Shown one piece after another: positions 62,864 through 64,000 of a DNA stretch of 64,000 nt. Every line of letters starts with the position of its first letter. Position 1 is the stretch's first letter. Below the pieces are notes generated by a model. The model ran no database searches. It saw only the letters and a list, made by a program, of their open reading frames with translations, and was not told where the DNA came from. Made by a program: the position numbers and the translations under genes. This DNA comes from Eubacterium multiforme (GTDB lineage: Bacteria > Bacillota > Clostridia > Clostridiales > Clostridiaceae): NCBI RefSeq assembly GCF_030813415.1, contig NZ_JAUSUF010000004.1:142629-206628 (forward strand). The letters are read 5' to 3'.

Positions 62864-63709
62864 ATGAGAGTTGAAAATAAGAGAGAAAAAATTAAAACTT
62901 GGATATTAAGAATAATACTAATTTTTGGAAGCCTTCTTGTAATTATACCTTTAGTTTGGACTGTATTATCTTCTTTGAAATCACCAAGAGAATTTACAAC
63001 TGCACCTTGGGCATTTCCAGAAACACTTAGGTTTGAAAATTATACAAATGCATTTACTAAGGCAAATATGGGAGATTACTTTTTAAATTCAATAATAGTA
63101 ACAATATTAGCTTTAGCATTTTTAATGATACTTGCAGTTCCATCTGCTTATGCACTTTCTAGATATAAATTTAAAGGATCAAACTTTTTGAAAAATTCTT
63201 ATATGGCAGGATTATTTATTCAATCAGTATATATAATAGTTCCATTATTTTTAATAATGAATGACTTAAATATGCTAAATAATAGACTAGCTTTAAGTTT
63301 AGTTTATGCAGTACTTCAATTACCATTTTCAATTTATATATTAATAGGATTTATGCAAAGTATACCTAAAGACTATGAAGAAGCTGCAATGATAGATGGA
63401 TGCGGTTATGCAAGAACATTAACAAGTGTTATAGTTCCCCTTGCAAAGCCTGGAATAATTACAGTTTTAATATTTAACTTTATGGGATTTTGGAATGAAT
63501 ATGCAATGGCAATGACCTTCATAACAACAAATTCAAAGAAAACTCTTCCTGTTGGACTTCAAAATTTAATGGAAGTAAATAAATTTGCAACAGATTGGGG
63601 TGCAATGTTTGCTGGAATGGTTATAGTAATGATTCCAACAATTATTGTTTATACATTATTCCATAAGAAACTAACAGAAGGAGTTAATATAGGAGGGATA
63701 AAAGGTTAA
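62864..63709 (+). CDS. Carbohydrate ABC transporter permease (MalG-like, CUT1)
   Basis: Second permease, 281 residues, six membrane segments, with the opening KTWILRIILIFGSLLVIIPLVWTVLSSLKSPREF and the EAA loop PKDYEEAAMIDGCGYARTLTSVIVPLAKPGI near residue 175, followed by FNFMGFWNEYAMAMTFI and the usual C-terminal GVNIGGIKG. The ribosome site AAGGAGGAG lies within the end of the first permease gene, so the pair is translationally linked. Confidence 0.93.
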   Translation: MRVENKREKIKTWILRIILIFGSLLVIIPLVWTVLSSLKSPREFTTAPWAFPETLRFENYTNAFTKANMGDYFLNSIIVTILALAFLMILAVPSAYALSRYKFKGSNFLKNSYMAGLFIQSVYIIVPLFLIMNDLNMLNNRLALSLVYAVLQLPFSIYILIGFMQSIPKDYEEAAMIDGCGYARTLTSVIVPLAKPGIITVLIFNFMGFWNEYAMAMTFITTNSKKTLPVGLQNLMEVNKFATDWGAMFAGMVIVMIPTIIVYTLFHKKLTEGVNIGGIKG

Positions 63710-63746
63710 ACTATATAAAGTAATTAAGGGCAAAAAATAAAGTAAG

Positions 63747-63789
63747 AGAATGTATCTTAAATGTAAAGTTTTGATACATTCTTTTTTTT
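63747..63789 (+). terminator. Terminator of the sugar transporter operon
   Basis: AGAATGTATC at 63747-63756 pairs with GATACATTCT at 63773-63782, followed by a run of T. The insertion sequence begins immediately after. Confidence 0.87.
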
Positions 63790-63858
63790 GTATTTAGAAT
63801 ACCACCTGCTATGCGGGTGGTTCTAAAAAGCTTTCAGCGGTGAGTAGAAAATAAAAAA

Positions 63859-63912
63859 CCTCCATTGTAAAATTATAGTAGGTTTGCCGACCAGAACTAT
63901 AATACAAGGAGG
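63859..63912 (+). promoter_or_regulatory. Hairpin sequestering the IS200 transposase ribosome site
   Basis: CCTCC, TTGTA and TTATAGT (63859-63879) pair with ACTATAA, TACAA and GGAGG (63896-63912). The ribosome site itself is the last paired block, so translation of the transposase is kept low. This matches the repression known for IS200. Confidence 0.82.
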
Positions 63913-63922
63913 TGCGTCCGTT

Positions 63923-64000
63923 ATGGACAATAGTAGTTTAGCACATAGTAAATGGAATTGTAAATATCATATCGTTTTTGCTCCAAAATACAGGAGACAA
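63923..64000 (+). CDS. tnpA: IS200-family Y1 transposase TnpA, N-terminal fragment (cut by window edge)
   Basis: The frame from ATG 63923 is open to the window end. The 26 visible residues include SLAHSKWNCKYHIVFAPKYR, the classic beginning of IS200/IS605 Y1 transposases. The catalytic HUH and tyrosine lie beyond the window. The ribosome site AAGGAGG is ten bases before the ATG and is paired within the upstream hairpin. Confidence 0.92.
   Translation, partial: MDNSSLAHSKWNCKYHIVFAPKYRRQ

Larger units (their letters stand above)
63794..64000 (+). mobile_element. IS200-type insertion sequence, left end (truncated by window)
   Basis: The left-end hairpin ACCACCTGC / GCGGGTGGT with a TAT loop (63801-63821), extended by TTAGA/TCTAA outside, is followed by a leader that sequesters the ribosome site and by the start of a Y1 (HUH) transposase. 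These are the features of IS200-group elements, which move as single strands and leave no terminal inverted repeats. The element sits directly behind a terminator, a typical neutral insertion spot. Its right end is outside the window, and the exact left boundary is not fixed. Confidence 0.85.

Overview
The window is AT-rich chromosomal DNA from an anaerobic, endospore-forming low-GC Firmicute, most likely Clostridium sensu stricto (cluster I). The evidence is pyruvate:ferredoxin oxidoreductase, the sporulation genes spoIIAA-spoIIAB-sigF, spoVAC-AD-AE, spoIIP and gpr, a CBS/DRTGG-type family II pyrophosphatase, AGGAGG-type ribosome binding sites and U-tailed hairpin terminators. Gene content fits the C. 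perfringens / C. baratii neighbourhood; species cannot be fixed by eye. No tRNA, rRNA or CRISPR array was seen.

Layout. 1-1.5 kb: the 3' end of recJ, then murG. 1.8-5.3 kb: pyruvate:ferredoxin oxidoreductase with a long leader. 5.5-15.8 kb: a reductive glycerol module. A cytosolic PocR-domain histidine kinase and its AraC-type response regulator precede B12-dependent glycerol/diol dehydratase (three subunits), its two-subunit reactivase, a PduO-type cobalamin adenosyltransferase, an HbpS/GlcG protein, 1,3-propanediol dehydrogenase and a glycerol facilitator. No microcompartment shell genes are present, so the pathway looks cytosolic. 16-27.6 kb: housekeeping and accessory genes (DUF1292, PHP phosphoesterase, aminotransferase, HAD phosphatase, CBS-pyrophosphatase, P-type calcium ATPase, DUF4003, DNA polymerase IV, DeoC). 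27.7-41.6 kb: a Lon-like protease with a degenerate ATPase module, the sigma-F operon, spoVA genes, a short ComEC, HolA, S20, Gpr, SpoIIP and LepA. 41.8-45.7 kb: a molybdate-type ABC operon with a DUF364/DUF4213 protein, a short bL25-like protein and a TerB-like protein. 46-52 kb: hemW, then the class I heat-shock operon hrcA-grpE-dnaK-dnaJ with a CIRCE operator. 52.2-63.7 kb: a mucin/milk-glycan module (MsmX-type ATPase, BadF-type sugar kinase, GH112 phosphorylase, YesM/YesN-type two-component system, sugar-binding lipoprotein, two permeases). The right edge enters an IS200-type insertion sequence.

Most unusual signal. In three genes (the Lon-like protease, spoIIAA and lepA) the only strong Shine-Dalgarno sequence lies about 34-38 bases upstream of the start codon. 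In each case a hairpin fills the gap and, if folded, restores an effective spacing of about 9-10 bases. This looks like a shared SD-hairpin-start form of translation initiation, with possible control by hairpin stability. Other signals worth checking are a 14-bp-arm inverted repeat embedding the hrcA promoter just upstream of CIRCE, a 22-bp perfect palindrome before the glycerol operon, AraC-type direct repeats before the sugar-binding protein, and a strong intergenic hairpin between the binding protein and permease genes.
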